Of a stretch of DNA of 64,000 nt, positions 26,175 to 34,849 are shown piece by piece. Each line of letters opens with the position of its first letter. Positions within the stretch are counted from its first letter, which is position 1. The notes under the pieces are model-generated. The model searched no databases. It was not told the origin of the DNA and was given only the letters and a program-made list of their open reading frames with translations. A program made the translations under genes and the position numbers. Origin of the DNA: Cupriavidus numazuensis (GTDB lineage: Bacteria > Pseudomonadota > Gammaproteobacteria > Burkholderiales > Burkholderiaceae); contig NZ_CAJPVI010000035.1 of the NCBI RefSeq assembly GCF_905397435.1, forward strand, positions 37,689 to 101,688, in the 5' to 3' direction.

Positions 26175-26465
26175 ATGATCAAGGAAATCGCGCAAATCAC
26201 CGTCAAGCCCGGCAGCGAAAGCCAGTTCGAACAGGGCGTGAGCAAGGCCACGCCGCTGTTCCTGCGTTCGCGCGGCTGCCATGGCGTGCAGCTGTTCCGC
26301 TCGATCGAGCAGCCGCAGCAATACACGCTGGTGGTCGAATGGGAAACGGTGGAAGACCATATGGTGCATTTCCGCGAATCGCCGGAATTCCAGCAGTGGC
26401 GCGAACTGGTCAGCGACAGCTTCGCGGCCCCGCCGCAGGTCGGCCACGTGTCCAAGGTTCTCTGA
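26175..26465 (+). CDS. Antibiotic biosynthesis monooxygenase (ABM) domain protein
   Basis: The 96-residue protein is a single ferredoxin-like ABM domain: MIKEIAQITVKPGSE, then YTLVVEWETVEDHMVHFRES and a C-terminal strand GHVSKVL. Such proteins are dimeric and either oxidise small aromatic compounds without cofactors or act as quinone or haem-related helpers. The specific role is unknown. CAGGGA precedes the ATG at 26175; an in-frame start 18 codons upstream has no support. The next gene follows after 11 bases, so the two are probably one transcript. Confidence 0.82.
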   Translation: MIKEIAQITVKPGSESQFEQGVSKATPLFLRSRGCHGVQLFRSIEQPQQYTLVVEWETVEDHMVHFRESPEFQQWRELVSDSFAAPPQVGHVSKVL

Positions 26466-26476
26466 GCGCAACGCTC

Positions 26477-27109
26477 ATGTCGGCGCCTCAGGAGCGGCCC
26501 CGCCATTTTTCCATGCTGCGCGAGCTGCAGCTCGCCGATGTGTTCACGCTCGGCAATGCGGCGTGCGGCATGGGGTCGGTGTTCTTCGCCATGTTCTACG
26601 TGGGCACGCCGACGCCGGCGCATTTCTTCACGGCCGCAGCGCTCGCGCCGCTGGCGTTCATCTTCGACGTGCTGGACGGGCGCATCGCGCGCTGGCGCCA
26701 CCAGCATTCCGCGCTCGGGCGCGAGCTCGATTCGCTGGCCGACATCATTTCCTTCGGCGTTGGCCCGGCTACGCTGGCCTTTGCCGCGGGCATGCGCGGT
26801 GGCTGGGACCTGGCCGTGCTGATCTTTTTCGTGTGTTGTGGCGTGAGCCGGCTTGCCCGATTCAATGTCACCGCGGAAACGCTGTCGGCCGGCAGCGACA
26901 AGGTCAAGTATTTCGAAGGCACGCCCATTCCGACGAGCGTGCTGCTGACCGGCGTACTTGCCTGGTGCGCGGCGCAGGAGCGTATTGGCGCGGCGCTGCC
27001 CGGCGGCGTCTGGACCCTGGGTCCCGCCGACCTTCACCCGCTGGTGCTGCTGTTCGCGTTGTCGGGCTCGCTGATGGTCAGCAAGACGCTGCGTATTCCC
27101 AAGTTCTGA
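26477..27109 (+). CDS. pssA: CDP-alcohol phosphatidyltransferase, phosphatidylserine synthase-like
   Basis: The 210-residue protein has the CDP-alcohol phosphatidyltransferase signature DG-x2-AR-x8-G-x3-D-x3-D complete at about 61-84 (DVLDGRIARW and GRELDSLAD). The following segments IISFGVGPA, SRLARFNV and FEGTPIPTSVLL are those of type II phosphatidylserine synthase. Six to eight membrane helices are likely. It would join CDP-diacylglycerol and serine (less likely choline or another alcohol) in the inner membrane. It may be a second copy, since the housekeeping gene is usually in a different setting; this is an inference. It shares a transcript with the ABM gene. Confidence 0.75.
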   Translation: MSAPQERPRHFSMLRELQLADVFTLGNAACGMGSVFFAMFYVGTPTPAHFFTAAALAPLAFIFDVLDGRIARWRHQHSALGRELDSLADIISFGVGPATLAFAAGMRGGWDLAVLIFFVCCGVSRLARFNVTAETLSAGSDKVKYFEGTPIPTSVLLTGVLAWCAAQERIGAALPGGVWTLGPADLHPLVLLFALSGSLMVSKTLRIPKF

Positions 27110-27113
27110 TCGA

Positions 27114-27137
27114 CGCCGGCCCGCCTGCGGGCCGGCG
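27114..27137. terminator. Hairpin between convergent pssA-like and IclR genes
   Basis: CGCCGGCCCGC (27114-27124) pairs perfectly with GCGGGCCGGCG (27127-27137). No T-run follows, but the position between two stops suits a two-way terminator. Confidence 0.55.
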
Positions 27138-27148
27138 CCTTCATCTGC

Positions 27149-27943
27149 CTACTCTGGCTGCTCCGGCTGCTCTATTTCCACCTTTGCATTGAGCGACAGC
27201 GAGCGTGCCGCCTCGATCAGCAACTCGCGCGCCTCGTCCAGCGACGGCCCTGCATGGCGGTCAATGCGGCGGATATACGGCGAGGTCAGCACCGCGAGCG
27301 CATATCCCTGCGGATCGAAGATCGGGCAGCTGATATCGACCACGCCGAACGACTGCAGGCTTTCGCGCTGCTTGTAGCCAAGCTCGCGGATAGACGCCAG
27401 CGTCTGCGCGAACTCGTCCTCCGGAATCTTCACTTCCCCGACCACCGCGACGTGCTCGTCGAGCATCTGCGTGCGCCGCTCTTCAGTCTGGCAGGCCAGC
27501 AGCACATGGCCGGAACCGGTGTCGACAAGGCCAACGCGCGCACCCAGGCGGATTGACAGCCCCCACTCGCCGGGGCCGGGCACCTGCGCCACGATCAGCA
27601 CGTTGCCGCGGTCGTACATGCCCAGATGGCACGACTGTTCCGCCTGGCGCGCATACACATCCATCACAGGCAGAGCCTGCGTCACGAGCCGGTTGACCGG
27701 TGGGTGCCGGTGCGCGAGTGCAAACAGTTTCAGGCTCAGCGCATGGCGGTCGCCGCCGACCGAGCGGGTCACGTACTGCCGCGCCACCAGGCGCTCGAGC
27801 ATCCGGTAGATCTCGCTTTGCCCGCGGCCAAGCGCCTTGACGATCTCGGCGCGGGTCAGGCCGTCGGGATACTCGGCCAGCAGTTCGAGGATATCGAGTC
27901 CCTTGTCCAGTGCAGGGGCGCGGTAGCGGTCGTTGTCGTCCAC
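27149..27943 (-). CDS. IclR-family regulator, probable fucose-cluster regulator
   Basis: The 264-residue protein has the IclR layout: an N-terminal winged helix (ALDKGLDILELLAEYPDGLT then RAEIVKALGRGQSEIYRMLE) and a GAF-like effector domain from about 80 with GLVDTGSGHVLLA and the C-terminal GVVDISCPIFDPQGYALAVL block. It is divergent from the sugar ABC importer and catabolic operon across 258 bases that carry two perfect palindromes. It is therefore the best candidate to control them, most simply as a repressor released by a pathway sugar acid. This role is inferred from position. Confidence 0.9.
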   Translation of the reverse strand: MDDNDRYRAPALDKGLDILELLAEYPDGLTRAEIVKALGRGQSEIYRMLERLVARQYVTRSVGGDRHALSLKLFALAHRHPPVNRLVTQALPVMDVYARQAEQSCHLGMYDRGNVLIVAQVPGPGEWGLSIRLGARVGLVDTGSGHVLLACQTEERRTQMLDEHVAVVGEVKIPEDEFAQTLASIRELGYKQRESLQSFGVVDISCPIFDPQGYALAVLTSPYIRRIDRHAGPSLDEARELLIEAARSLSLNAKVEIEQPEQPE

Positions 27944-28088
27944 GAAATGTCCGATTGTTTGTCTTTGTCTATGCAGTGCGTTGCATCTTACGAGGTGTTC
28001 GCCAGCCCGGACAAGTGATGGCGAGAGCTATCCACCCGATTCCAACCGCAGAGACGTGTCGCAGGGAAAACCCCAGCCCTTATCCGTC

Positions 28089-28125
28089 TTGACGCTCATG
28101 AATTCATGTATGAATAATGTATTCA
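28089..28125 (+). promoter_or_regulatory. Promoter-like sequence and two palindromes ahead of the fucose operon
   Basis: TTGACG (28089-28094) and AATAAT (28113-28118), 18 bases apart, form a sigma-70-like promoter. The 12-base palindrome CATGAATTCATG (28097-28108) fills the spacer and TGAATA-ATG-TATTCA (28111-28125) covers the -10. Binding there would block polymerase, which suits an IclR repressor. Confidence 0.6.
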
Positions 28126-28201
28126 CAAGTAAATTGACCAATGGGGTGACGGGCGCGCTTCCCCAAGCGCCGTCACGCACCCGCACGACGGAGGCAACAA
28201 C

Positions 28202-29257
28202 ATGGAAGTTCGTGGCAGTTACGCTGGGACCGGATGGATTCGCGCTCGGAAAATCCCGCTGGCCTCAGCCGTGGCAGCAGCAGTCACGCTGGGTGCAGTG
28301 CTCGGCGCCGGATGGGCCCAGGCGGCAGACGCCGGCAAGGTTGGCGTCAACCTGCCGATGCTCACCTCGCCGTTCTGGCAGGCCTACAGCGGCTACATCC
28401 CGAAGATGGCGAAGGACACGGGCGTCGATATCCTTGCCCCGGTCAATTCGAACCAGGATCCCGCACAGCAGATCACTGACGTTTCGAACCTGATCAACCT
28501 CGGCGCGGCGGGGCTGGTGGTGGCGCCGCTGGATTCAGCCGCGATCAGCCGGGCGCTGGACCTTGCCGAGAAGAAGAATGTCCCGGTGGTGGCTGTCGAC
28601 GTGGCGCCGACCAAAGGCAAGGTCGCGATGGTGGTCCGCGCCGACAACCGTGCCTATGGCACCAAGTCGTGCCAGTTCCTTGGCCAGCATGTGGCGGCCG
28701 GCAAGGTCGTCCAGATCATGGGCGACCTTGCCTCGATCAATGGCCGGGACCGCGCCGAAGCGTTCCGGGCCTGCATGAAGGGCTATCCCAACCTCAAGGT
28801 GCTGGAGATTCCGGCGAGCTGGAAGGCTGACGCCGCGGCTGCGGCGCTCGATAGCCTGCTGTCGGCCAACCCCGATGTGAAGGGCATCTACATGCATGCC
28901 GGTGGCGTCTACCTGTCGCCGACTTTGCAGACGCTGCGGCGCAAGGGAATGCTTCATCCGGCCGGCGATCCGAAGCATGTCGTCGTCATCAGCAATGACG
29001 GCATTCCGCAGGAGTTCGATGCGATCCGCAAGGGTGAGATCGACGCGACCATATCCCAGCCCGCCGATCTCTATGCGAGGTACGGCCTGCACTACATCAA
29101 GGCCGCGCTGGCCGGGAAGACCTTCCGGCCCGGCCCCACCGACCATGGCAGCACCATCGTAGAGGTGGCGCCGGGCGTGCTTGAGGATCAGTTGCCCGCG
29201 CCGGTCGTCACCAGGCAGAACGTCGACGACAAGGCCTTCTGGGCCAACCAGCGATGA
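28202..29257 (+). CDS. Periplasmic sugar-binding protein of the fucose ABC importer
   Basis: The 351-residue protein has a Sec signal peptide (basic start, hydrophobic core, cleavage near GWAQA-AD) and the ribose-binding-type fold (Peripla_BP_4): VGVNLPMLTSPFWQAYSGYI, LAPVNSNQDPAQQITDVSNL, GAAGLVVAPLD and later VVVISNDGIPQEFDAI. It captures a sugar in the periplasm and hands it to the permease encoded downstream. L-fucose is the expected ligand from the surrounding genes. GGAGG lies nine bases before the ATG. Its stop overlaps the ATPase start as ATGA. Confidence 0.9.
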   Translation: MEVRGSYAGTGWIRARKIPLASAVAAAVTLGAVLGAGWAQAADAGKVGVNLPMLTSPFWQAYSGYIPKMAKDTGVDILAPVNSNQDPAQQITDVSNLINLGAAGLVVAPLDSAAISRALDLAEKKNVPVVAVDVAPTKGKVAMVVRADNRAYGTKSCQFLGQHVAAGKVVQIMGDLASINGRDRAEAFRACMKGYPNLKVLEIPASWKADAAAAALDSLLSANPDVKGIYMHAGGVYLSPTLQTLRRKGMLHPAGDPKHVVVISNDGIPQEFDAIRKGEIDATISQPADLYARYGLHYIKAALAGKTFRPGPTDHGSTIVEVAPGVLEDQLPAPVVTRQNVDDKAFWANQR

Positions 29258-30774
29258 GCGCGGCGATGCAGGCCGCGAAGCAGTCGGAGGCGCCGGTGCT
29301 CGAAGCACGCGGGATATCCAAGCGGTTCGGCGCCACCGTCGCGCTGCACGATGTCAGCCTGACCATCATGCCAGGCGAGTCGCATGCGCTGGTTGGCCGC
29401 AATGGCGCGGGCAAATCGACACTGGTGTCGATGCTGACGGGCCTGCGCCAGCCCGATACCGGCACGATCCATTTCAGCGGCATGGCCGCACCGCCGCTGT
29501 CCGACAGCGATGGCTGGCGCCGCCGCGTGGCGTGCGTGTACCAGCATTCCACGATCATCCCGGATCTGACCGTCGCGGAGAACCTGTACATCAATCGCCA
29601 GCCCGTGCGGCACGGCCGGATCGACTGGCGGACCATGCGCCGGCTCGCGCGCTGGCAGCTCGATACCTGGAACGTCGATGTCCACGAGAACACGCGCGCC
29701 GGCGACCTGTCGGTGGAAGCGCGCCAGCTCGTCGAGATCGCGCGGGCGCTGTCATACGGTGCGCGCTTCATCGTGCTTGACGAGCCCACCGCGCAGCTCG
29801 ACGGCGACGAGATCAGACGCCTGTTCCGGCGCGTCCGAGGCCTGCAGCAGGACGGCGTGACGTTCCTCTTTATCTCGCACCATCTGCAGGAGATCTATGA
29901 CATCTGCCAGTCGGTGACCGTGTTGCGCGATGCGCGGCATATCGTCACTGCGCCGGTGGCTGCCATGCCGAAGGCCAGGCTGATCGAAGCGATGACCGGC
30001 GAGCGCGAGAACCTGCGCGCCATGGACGCACGTGAGCGCAAGCCGCTGCGCGATGCACCGGTGGTGCTTGAGCTCGAGCAGCTCGGTGGCGCCGACTACC
30101 ACGACGTGTCCTTGCAGGTGCGCCGAGGCGAGGTTGTGGGCCTGACCGGCACGACAGGCAGCGGCCATGTCGGCGTGGGCGAAGCGGTGGCCGGACTCGG
30201 GCGTATTGCAGCCGGATGCATCCGCATTCATGGCGAGAGCCTGCCATCGGGTGATGTCGCACGGGCGCTTGCACGTGGCGTCGGCTGCGTACCCCGGGAG
30301 CGCCATCGTGAGGGCCTGGTGCTGGGACAGTCGATCGGCGAGAACGCGACCATGACCGTGCCGCACCGCCTGGGTAAATTCGGCTTCCTGTCTCCGGCGC
30401 GCAAGCGTGCCATGGCGCGCGGGATGATCGAGGCGCTCGGCGTGGTGGCGCGCGACGAAACGCAGGCGGTTGGCAACCTGTCTGGCGGCAACCAGCAAAA
30501 GGTCGTGATGGCGCGGGCACTGGCGAACGATCCCGATGTGCTCGTGCTGATCGATCCCACGGCCGGGGTCGATGTCAAGTCCAAGCAAGCCTTGCTGTCC
30601 GTGGTCGACCGCGTCCGCGACGAGGGCAAGGCCGTGCTGCTCGTCAGCACCGAACCGGACGACCTGCGCGCATGCGACCGCGTGCTGGTCATGCAGCGCG
30701 GCGCCGTGCGTGCCGAGTTTCCCGCGGGCTGGGAAGAGAACGAACTGATTGCCACGATCGAAGGAGTCAACTGA
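29254..30774 (+). CDS. Sugar ABC importer ATPase, two nucleotide-binding domains
   Basis: The 506-residue protein is a fused double ATPase of the RbsA/XylG type. Domain one has Walker A GRNGAGKST (near 47), the signature region LSVEARQLVEIARAL and Walker B FIVLDEPTAQLD. Domain two has a degenerate Walker A (GTTGSGHVG), as is normal for this family, with a full signature LSGGNQQKVVMARAL and LVLIDPTAGVD. It powers the permease from the cytoplasmic side. Its start overlaps the binding-protein stop by four bases and the permease ATG follows its stop directly. Confidence 0.93.
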   Translation: MSAAMQAAKQSEAPVLEARGISKRFGATVALHDVSLTIMPGESHALVGRNGAGKSTLVSMLTGLRQPDTGTIHFSGMAAPPLSDSDGWRRRVACVYQHSTIIPDLTVAENLYINRQPVRHGRIDWRTMRRLARWQLDTWNVDVHENTRAGDLSVEARQLVEIARALSYGARFIVLDEPTAQLDGDEIRRLFRRVRGLQQDGVTFLFISHHLQEIYDICQSVTVLRDARHIVTAPVAAMPKARLIEAMTGERENLRAMDARERKPLRDAPVVLELEQLGGADYHDVSLQVRRGEVVGLTGTTGSGHVGVGEAVAGLGRIAAGCIRIHGESLPSGDVARALARGVGCVPRERHREGLVLGQSIGENATMTVPHRLGKFGFLSPARKRAMARGMIEALGVVARDETQAVGNLSGGNQQKVVMARALANDPDVLVLIDPTAGVDVKSKQALLSVVDRVRDEGKAVLLVSTEPDDLRACDRVLVMQRGAVRAEFPAGWEENELIATIEGVN

Positions 30775-31803
30775 ATGAAGACGCATGAAATGGCTGGCGC
30801 CCCGCGCCCGGCAATCACGATGGCGGTGCCGCCGCGTTTGCGTGTCCTGCGAGCCGAGCAACTGCGAGAGATCGCGCTGGTGCCGGCCCTGCTGATCCTT
30901 GTCGCGCTGGGCGCCTTTATCAGCCCCAGCTTCCTGACCAAGGCAAACCTGATCAGCGTGCTCGGTGCCTCGGCGGCGCTGGCGCTTGTGGTGCTTGCCG
31001 AATCGCTGATCATCATCACCGGCAAGTTTGACCTGTCCGTCGAATCGATCGTTGGCATTGCGCCCGCGCTCGGGGCGATGCTGGTGATCCCGGCAGCGTC
31101 GGCCGGCTTCGGCACGGAATGGCCGGTTGCGGCCGGGTTGCTGGTGGTGCTGGCGGTCGGGGCGATCACCGGGCTGGTCAATGGCTTCCTTGTCGTCAAG
31201 CTGCGGCTCAACGCGTTCATCGTCACGCTGGCCATGCTGATCGTGCTGCGCGGCATGCTGGTTGGCGCAACCAAGGGCGGCACGCTGTTCGACATGCCGC
31301 CGGCCTTCTTCTCGCTGGCCACGACCACGCTGCTTGGTGTGCCATTGTCGGTATGGCTCGCGGGCGCTGCGTTCGGCGTGGCGGGCTTCATGCTGCGCTA
31401 TCACCGGCTTGGGCGTGCGCTGTATGCCATCGGCGGCAACGCACCGGCCGCGCGCGCTGCGGGCATCAATGTTGACCGCATCACGCTCGGCGTGTTCGTG
31501 CTCGCCGGCATCCTCGCTGCGGTGGGTGGGCTGATCGTGACGGGTTATGTGGGCGCAATCAATGCCAACCAGGGCAACGGGATGATCTTCACGGTGTTTG
31601 CCGCAGCGGTGATCGGCGGCGTGTCGCTGGACGGCGGCAAGGGGTCGATGCTCGGCGCGCTGTGCGGCGTGTTGTTGCTCGGCGTCGTGCAGAACCTGCT
31701 GACGCTGGCACAGGTGCCGTCGTTCTGGATTCAGGCGATCTACGGCGCAATCATCCTCGGCGCGCTCATGGTTGCACGCCTTACGGGCGAGAACCAGTGT
31801 TAG
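30775..31803 (+). CDS. Sugar ABC importer permease (RbsC type)
   Basis: The 342-residue protein has about ten membrane segments and the BPD_transp_2 pattern of RbsC/XylH: IITGKFDLSVESIVGIAPAL, GLVNGFLVVKLRLNAFIVTL with a following MLIVLRGM, YAIGGNAPAARAAGINV (the ATPase-contact loop) and AAVIGGVSLDGGKGSMLGAL. It forms the channel, probably as a homodimer. No space separates it from the ATPase gene. The first catabolic gene follows 61 bases later. Confidence 0.92.
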   Translation: MKTHEMAGAPRPAITMAVPPRLRVLRAEQLREIALVPALLILVALGAFISPSFLTKANLISVLGASAALALVVLAESLIIITGKFDLSVESIVGIAPALGAMLVIPAASAGFGTEWPVAAGLLVVLAVGAITGLVNGFLVVKLRLNAFIVTLAMLIVLRGMLVGATKGGTLFDMPPAFFSLATTTLLGVPLSVWLAGAAFGVAGFMLRYHRLGRALYAIGGNAPAARAAGINVDRITLGVFVLAGILAAVGGLIVTGYVGAINANQGNGMIFTVFAAAVIGGVSLDGGKGSMLGALCGVLLLGVVQNLLTLAQVPSFWIQAIYGAIILGALMVARLTGENQC

Positions 31804-31864
31804 CGCGCACTGGCAGCGCAGTCTCTCTTCCTCCCAGACATCCCCGATCCAACACGACGCCATC

Positions 31865-32614
31865 ATGAGACTTTACGGGAAACGCATTCTTGTCACGGCC
31901 GCTGCGCAGGGCATCGGGCTGGCCAGTGCCAGGCGCTTTGCCGCCGAAGGCGCACAGGTGCTGGCTACCGATATCAATCCAGGCGCGCTGGAGGCGCTGG
32001 CCGGCGAAGCCGGTATCCGCACCATGGTGCTCGACGTGTGCGACGTCGGGGCGATCCAAGCGCTGGCGAACGACGAGCCCGCCTTCGACGTGCTGTTCAA
32101 CTGCGCCGGCTACGTGCACGACGGCACCATCCTCGATTGCGGCGAGGCCGAGTGGGCGCATGCCTGGCAGCTCAACGTGACGTCGATGTACCGGCTGACG
32201 CAGGCGCTGTTGCCGAAGATGCTCGAAGCGGGCGGCGGGTCGGTCATCAATATGTCGTCGGCCGCGTCCAGCGTGAAAGGCGTGCAGAACCGCTTCGTCT
32301 ACGGGACCACCAAGGCAGCCGTGATAGGCATGACCAAGGCCATTGCGGCGGACTTCGTGAAGCGCGGCATCCGGTGCAACGCCATCTGCCCGGGCACGGT
32401 CGAGTCGCCGTCACTGGCCGCGCGCATCGACGAACAGGCGCGCCGCCAACAGCGCGATCCGGACCACGTCCGCGCCGAATTCGTGGCCCGGCAGCCGATG
32501 GGCCGCGTGGGGACACCGCAGGAGATCGCCGCGCTGGCGGTGTATCTCGCCTCGGACGAATCGGCATTCGTGACCGGCACGGTCAATGTGATCGACGGCG
32601 GCTGGTCCAACTGA
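31865..32614 (+). CDS. SDR, probable 2-keto-3-deoxy-L-fuconate dehydrogenase (DHRS6-like)
   Basis: The 249-residue short-chain dehydrogenase closely follows recalled DHRS6/BDH2 proteins: ILVTAAAQGIGLASA with the unusual TAAAQGIG cofactor motif, FNCAGYVHDGTILDC, INMSSAASSVKG, the catalytic YGTTKA, CPGTVESPSL and IDGGWSN. In bacterial non-phosphorylating L-fucose pathways this family oxidises 2-keto-3-deoxy-L-fuconate to 2,4-diketo-3-deoxy-L-fuconate with NAD. The neighbours provide the steps before and after. The start at 31865 begins the conserved fold; a longer in-frame start overlaps the permease and was rejected. Confidence 0.85.
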   Translation: MRLYGKRILVTAAAQGIGLASARRFAAEGAQVLATDINPGALEALAGEAGIRTMVLDVCDVGAIQALANDEPAFDVLFNCAGYVHDGTILDCGEAEWAHAWQLNVTSMYRLTQALLPKMLEAGGGSVINMSSAASSVKGVQNRFVYGTTKAAVIGMTKAIAADFVKRGIRCNAICPGTVESPSLAARIDEQARRQQRDPDHVRAEFVARQPMGRVGTPQEIAALAVYLASDESAFVTGTVNVIDGGWSN

Positions 32615-32658
32615 GCGCGCCTGTACTGACGACTCAATTCAACTCTGAGAACCAAGCG

Positions 32659-33552
32659 ATGAAACTGCTGCGTTACGGCCCTGCTGGCCAGGAAAGGCCT
32701 GGAGTGCTCGATGCTGTCGGCAATGTGCGCGACCTGTCCGGCGTTGTCGATGACATCGCCGGTGCGGTATTGCGTCCGTTGGGGCTGGCGCGCCTGCGCG
32801 AGCTCGATATCGAGACGCTGCCGATCGTGGCCGGCGTACCCCAGCAGGACTTGCGGCTGGGCCCCTGCGTGGGCCGTGTCGGCAAGTTCATCTGCATCGG
32901 CCTGAACTATGCCGACCACGCGGCGGAATCCGGAATGGAAGTCCCCGCCGAGCCTGTCGTATTCGGCAAGTGGACGAGCGCGATCAGCGGTCCCGACGAC
33001 GATATCGAGATTCCGTACGGCTCGGTGAAGACGGACTGGGAAGTCGAGCTCGGCGTGGTGATCGGGCAGGGCGGCAGCCATATCGCCGAAACGGATGCGC
33101 TGTCGCACGTCGCCGGATACTGCGTCATCAACGATGTGTCCGAACGCGAGTATCAGCTTGAACGCGGCGGGAGCTGGGACAAGGGCAAGGGGTGCGACAC
33201 GTTCGGCCCGATCGGGCCGTGGCTGGTGACCGCCGACGAGGTGCCGGACCCGCAGGCGCTGCGCTTGTGGCTCGAGGTGGACGGGCACCGCTACCAGGAT
33301 GGTTCGACGGCCACCATGGTGTTTGGCGTCGCGCAGATCGTCAGCTACCTGAGCCGCTTCATGAGCCTGCAAGCCGGCGATGTGATTGCCACCGGCACGC
33401 CACCCGGTGTCGGTCTGGGGCAGAAGCCGCCGGTTTTCCTGGAGGCCGGCCAGGTGATCCGGCTCGGCATTGATGGTCTCGGCGAGCAGACCCAATGCAC
33501 GGTACCGGCCGTGGCACCCGTTGCGCAGCGCCAGACAGCGCTATTCGAGTAA
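32659..33552 (+). CDS. FAH-family hydrolase, probable 2,4-diketo-3-deoxy-L-fuconate hydrolase
   Basis: The 297-residue protein has a short N-terminal domain and a fumarylacetoacetate-hydrolase domain from about 70: GKFICIGLNYADHAAESGME, PVVFGKWTSAISGPDDDIEI, the metal-ligand block DWEVELGVVIG, INDVSEREYQ and ATGTPPGVGLG. In this pathway it splits 2,4-diketo-3-deoxy-L-fuconate into pyruvate and L-lactate. The family also includes ureidoglycolate lyase, but position supports the fucose role. It follows the DHRS6-like gene by 44 bases and precedes the dehydratase by 16. Confidence 0.85.
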   Translation: MKLLRYGPAGQERPGVLDAVGNVRDLSGVVDDIAGAVLRPLGLARLRELDIETLPIVAGVPQQDLRLGPCVGRVGKFICIGLNYADHAAESGMEVPAEPVVFGKWTSAISGPDDDIEIPYGSVKTDWEVELGVVIGQGGSHIAETDALSHVAGYCVINDVSEREYQLERGGSWDKGKGCDTFGPIGPWLVTADEVPDPQALRLWLEVDGHRYQDGSTATMVFGVAQIVSYLSRFMSLQAGDVIATGTPPGVGLGQKPPVFLEAGQVIRLGIDGLGEQTQCTVPAVAPVAQRQTALFE

Positions 33553-33568
33553 TTCAAAGAGCAGACCG

Positions 33569-34846
33569 ATGACCCTGATTCGCTCCATGCGCGTCATTGA
33601 CGTGCGTTTCCCGACTTCCGCGCACTTGGACGGCTCGGACGCCATGAATGCCGACCCGGACTATTCCGCGGCCTACGTGATCCTGGAAACCGACCGGCCG
33701 GGGCTGGAAGGGCACGGACTTACCTTCACCATCGGCCGTGGCAACGAAATCTGCTGCGTCGCCATCGAAGCGCTGCGCCCGCTCGTGGAAGGGCTGGACC
33801 TCGACTGGATCCGTGAAGACATGGGCCGCTTCTGGCGCCACGTGACCTCGGACAGCCAGTTGCGCTGGATCGGCCCGGACAAGGGGGCCATCCATCTGGC
33901 GACCGGTGCGGTCGTCAACGCGGTGTGGGACCTGTGGGCCAAGGCGGAGCGAAAGCCGCTCTGGCGCCTGGTGGCCGACTTGTCGCCCGAGGAACTCGTG
34001 CGTGCCGTGGACTTCCGCTATCTGACCGACGCGATCACGGAAGAGGAAGCACTGGCACTGCTGCGCCGCATGGCACCCGGCAAGGCTGAGCGCATCCGCA
34101 CGCTCGAAAACGAGGGCTACCCGTGCTACACCACGTCTGCCGGCTGGCTTGGCTACGACGACGACAAGCTGAGGCGCCTGTGCTGCGAGGCGGTCGACAG
34201 CGGCTTTCGCCATATCAAGCTCAAGGTCGGGCGCAGCCTCGACGACGACATCCGCCGCGTCACCATTGCGCGCGAAGTGCTTGGACCGGATCGCGAGCTG
34301 ATGATCGACGCGAACCAGGTCTGGGAGGTCGGTGAAGCCATCGACTGGGTACGCGAACTCGGCTTCGCGCGGCCGTGGTTCATCGAAGAGCCGACCAGCC
34401 CGGACGACGTGGAAGGACACCGCGCCGTGCGCCAAGCGGTGGCGCCGGTGAAGGTGGCGACCGGCGAGATGTGCCAGAACCGCGTGCTGTTCAAGCAGTT
34501 TATGACCCGCGAAGCGATCGACGTGGTGCAGATCGATGCCTGCCGGCTTGGTGGCGTCAACGAGATCCTGGCGGTGTTGCTGATGGCAGCCAAGCGCGGT
34601 TTGCCGGTGTGCCCACACGCGGGTGGAGTGGGACTGTGCGAATACGTGCAGCATTTGTCGATGATCGACTACATCTGCATCTCCGGCACTCGCGAAGGGC
34701 GGGTGATCGAGTATGTCGACCATTTGCACGAGCATTTCGTCGATCCGTGCGTGGTGCGCAACGGCGCCTACCTGGCTCCGCAGGCGCCGGGCTTCTCGAT
34801 CACGATGAAGCCAGCCTCGCTCGAACAGAACCGCTTCCGGGGCTGA
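33569..34846 (+). CDS. fucD: L-fuconate dehydratase (enolase superfamily)
   Basis: The 425-residue protein is a mandelate-racemase-type enolase-superfamily member that matches the FucD/ENOSF1 group. Seen are the capping domain with FTIGRGNEICCVAIEAL, the K-x-K base motif HIKLKVG near 217, metal ligands in LMIDANQVWE, IEEP and TGEMCQNR, and the general acid/base His in CPHAGGVGLCEY. It dehydrates L-fuconate to 2-keto-3-deoxy-L-fuconate. Length and motifs agree with the characterised Xanthomonas enzyme as I recall it. The lactonase gene starts three bases after its stop. Confidence 0.92.
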   Translation: MTLIRSMRVIDVRFPTSAHLDGSDAMNADPDYSAAYVILETDRPGLEGHGLTFTIGRGNEICCVAIEALRPLVEGLDLDWIREDMGRFWRHVTSDSQLRWIGPDKGAIHLATGAVVNAVWDLWAKAERKPLWRLVADLSPEELVRAVDFRYLTDAITEEEALALLRRMAPGKAERIRTLENEGYPCYTTSAGWLGYDDDKLRRLCCEAVDSGFRHIKLKVGRSLDDDIRRVTIAREVLGPDRELMIDANQVWEVGEAIDWVRELGFARPWFIEEPTSPDDVEGHRAVRQAVAPVKVATGEMCQNRVLFKQFMTREAIDVVQIDACRLGGVNEILAVLLMAAKRGLPVCPHAGGVGLCEYVQHLSMIDYICISGTREGRVIEYVDHLHEHFVDPCVVRNGAYLAPQAPGFSITMKPASLEQNRFRG

Positions 34847-34849
34847 ACC

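Noticed and set aside
30121..30200. Missing Walker A in the second ATPase half of the sugar importer
   Set aside because: A degenerate second Walker A is normal in RbsA-type double ATPases, so it is not evidence of inactivation.
29752..31866. Long minus-strand open frame across the ABC importer genes
   Set aside because: It is the complement of two clear ABC genes and yields a His/Arg/Gln-rich product with no motif.
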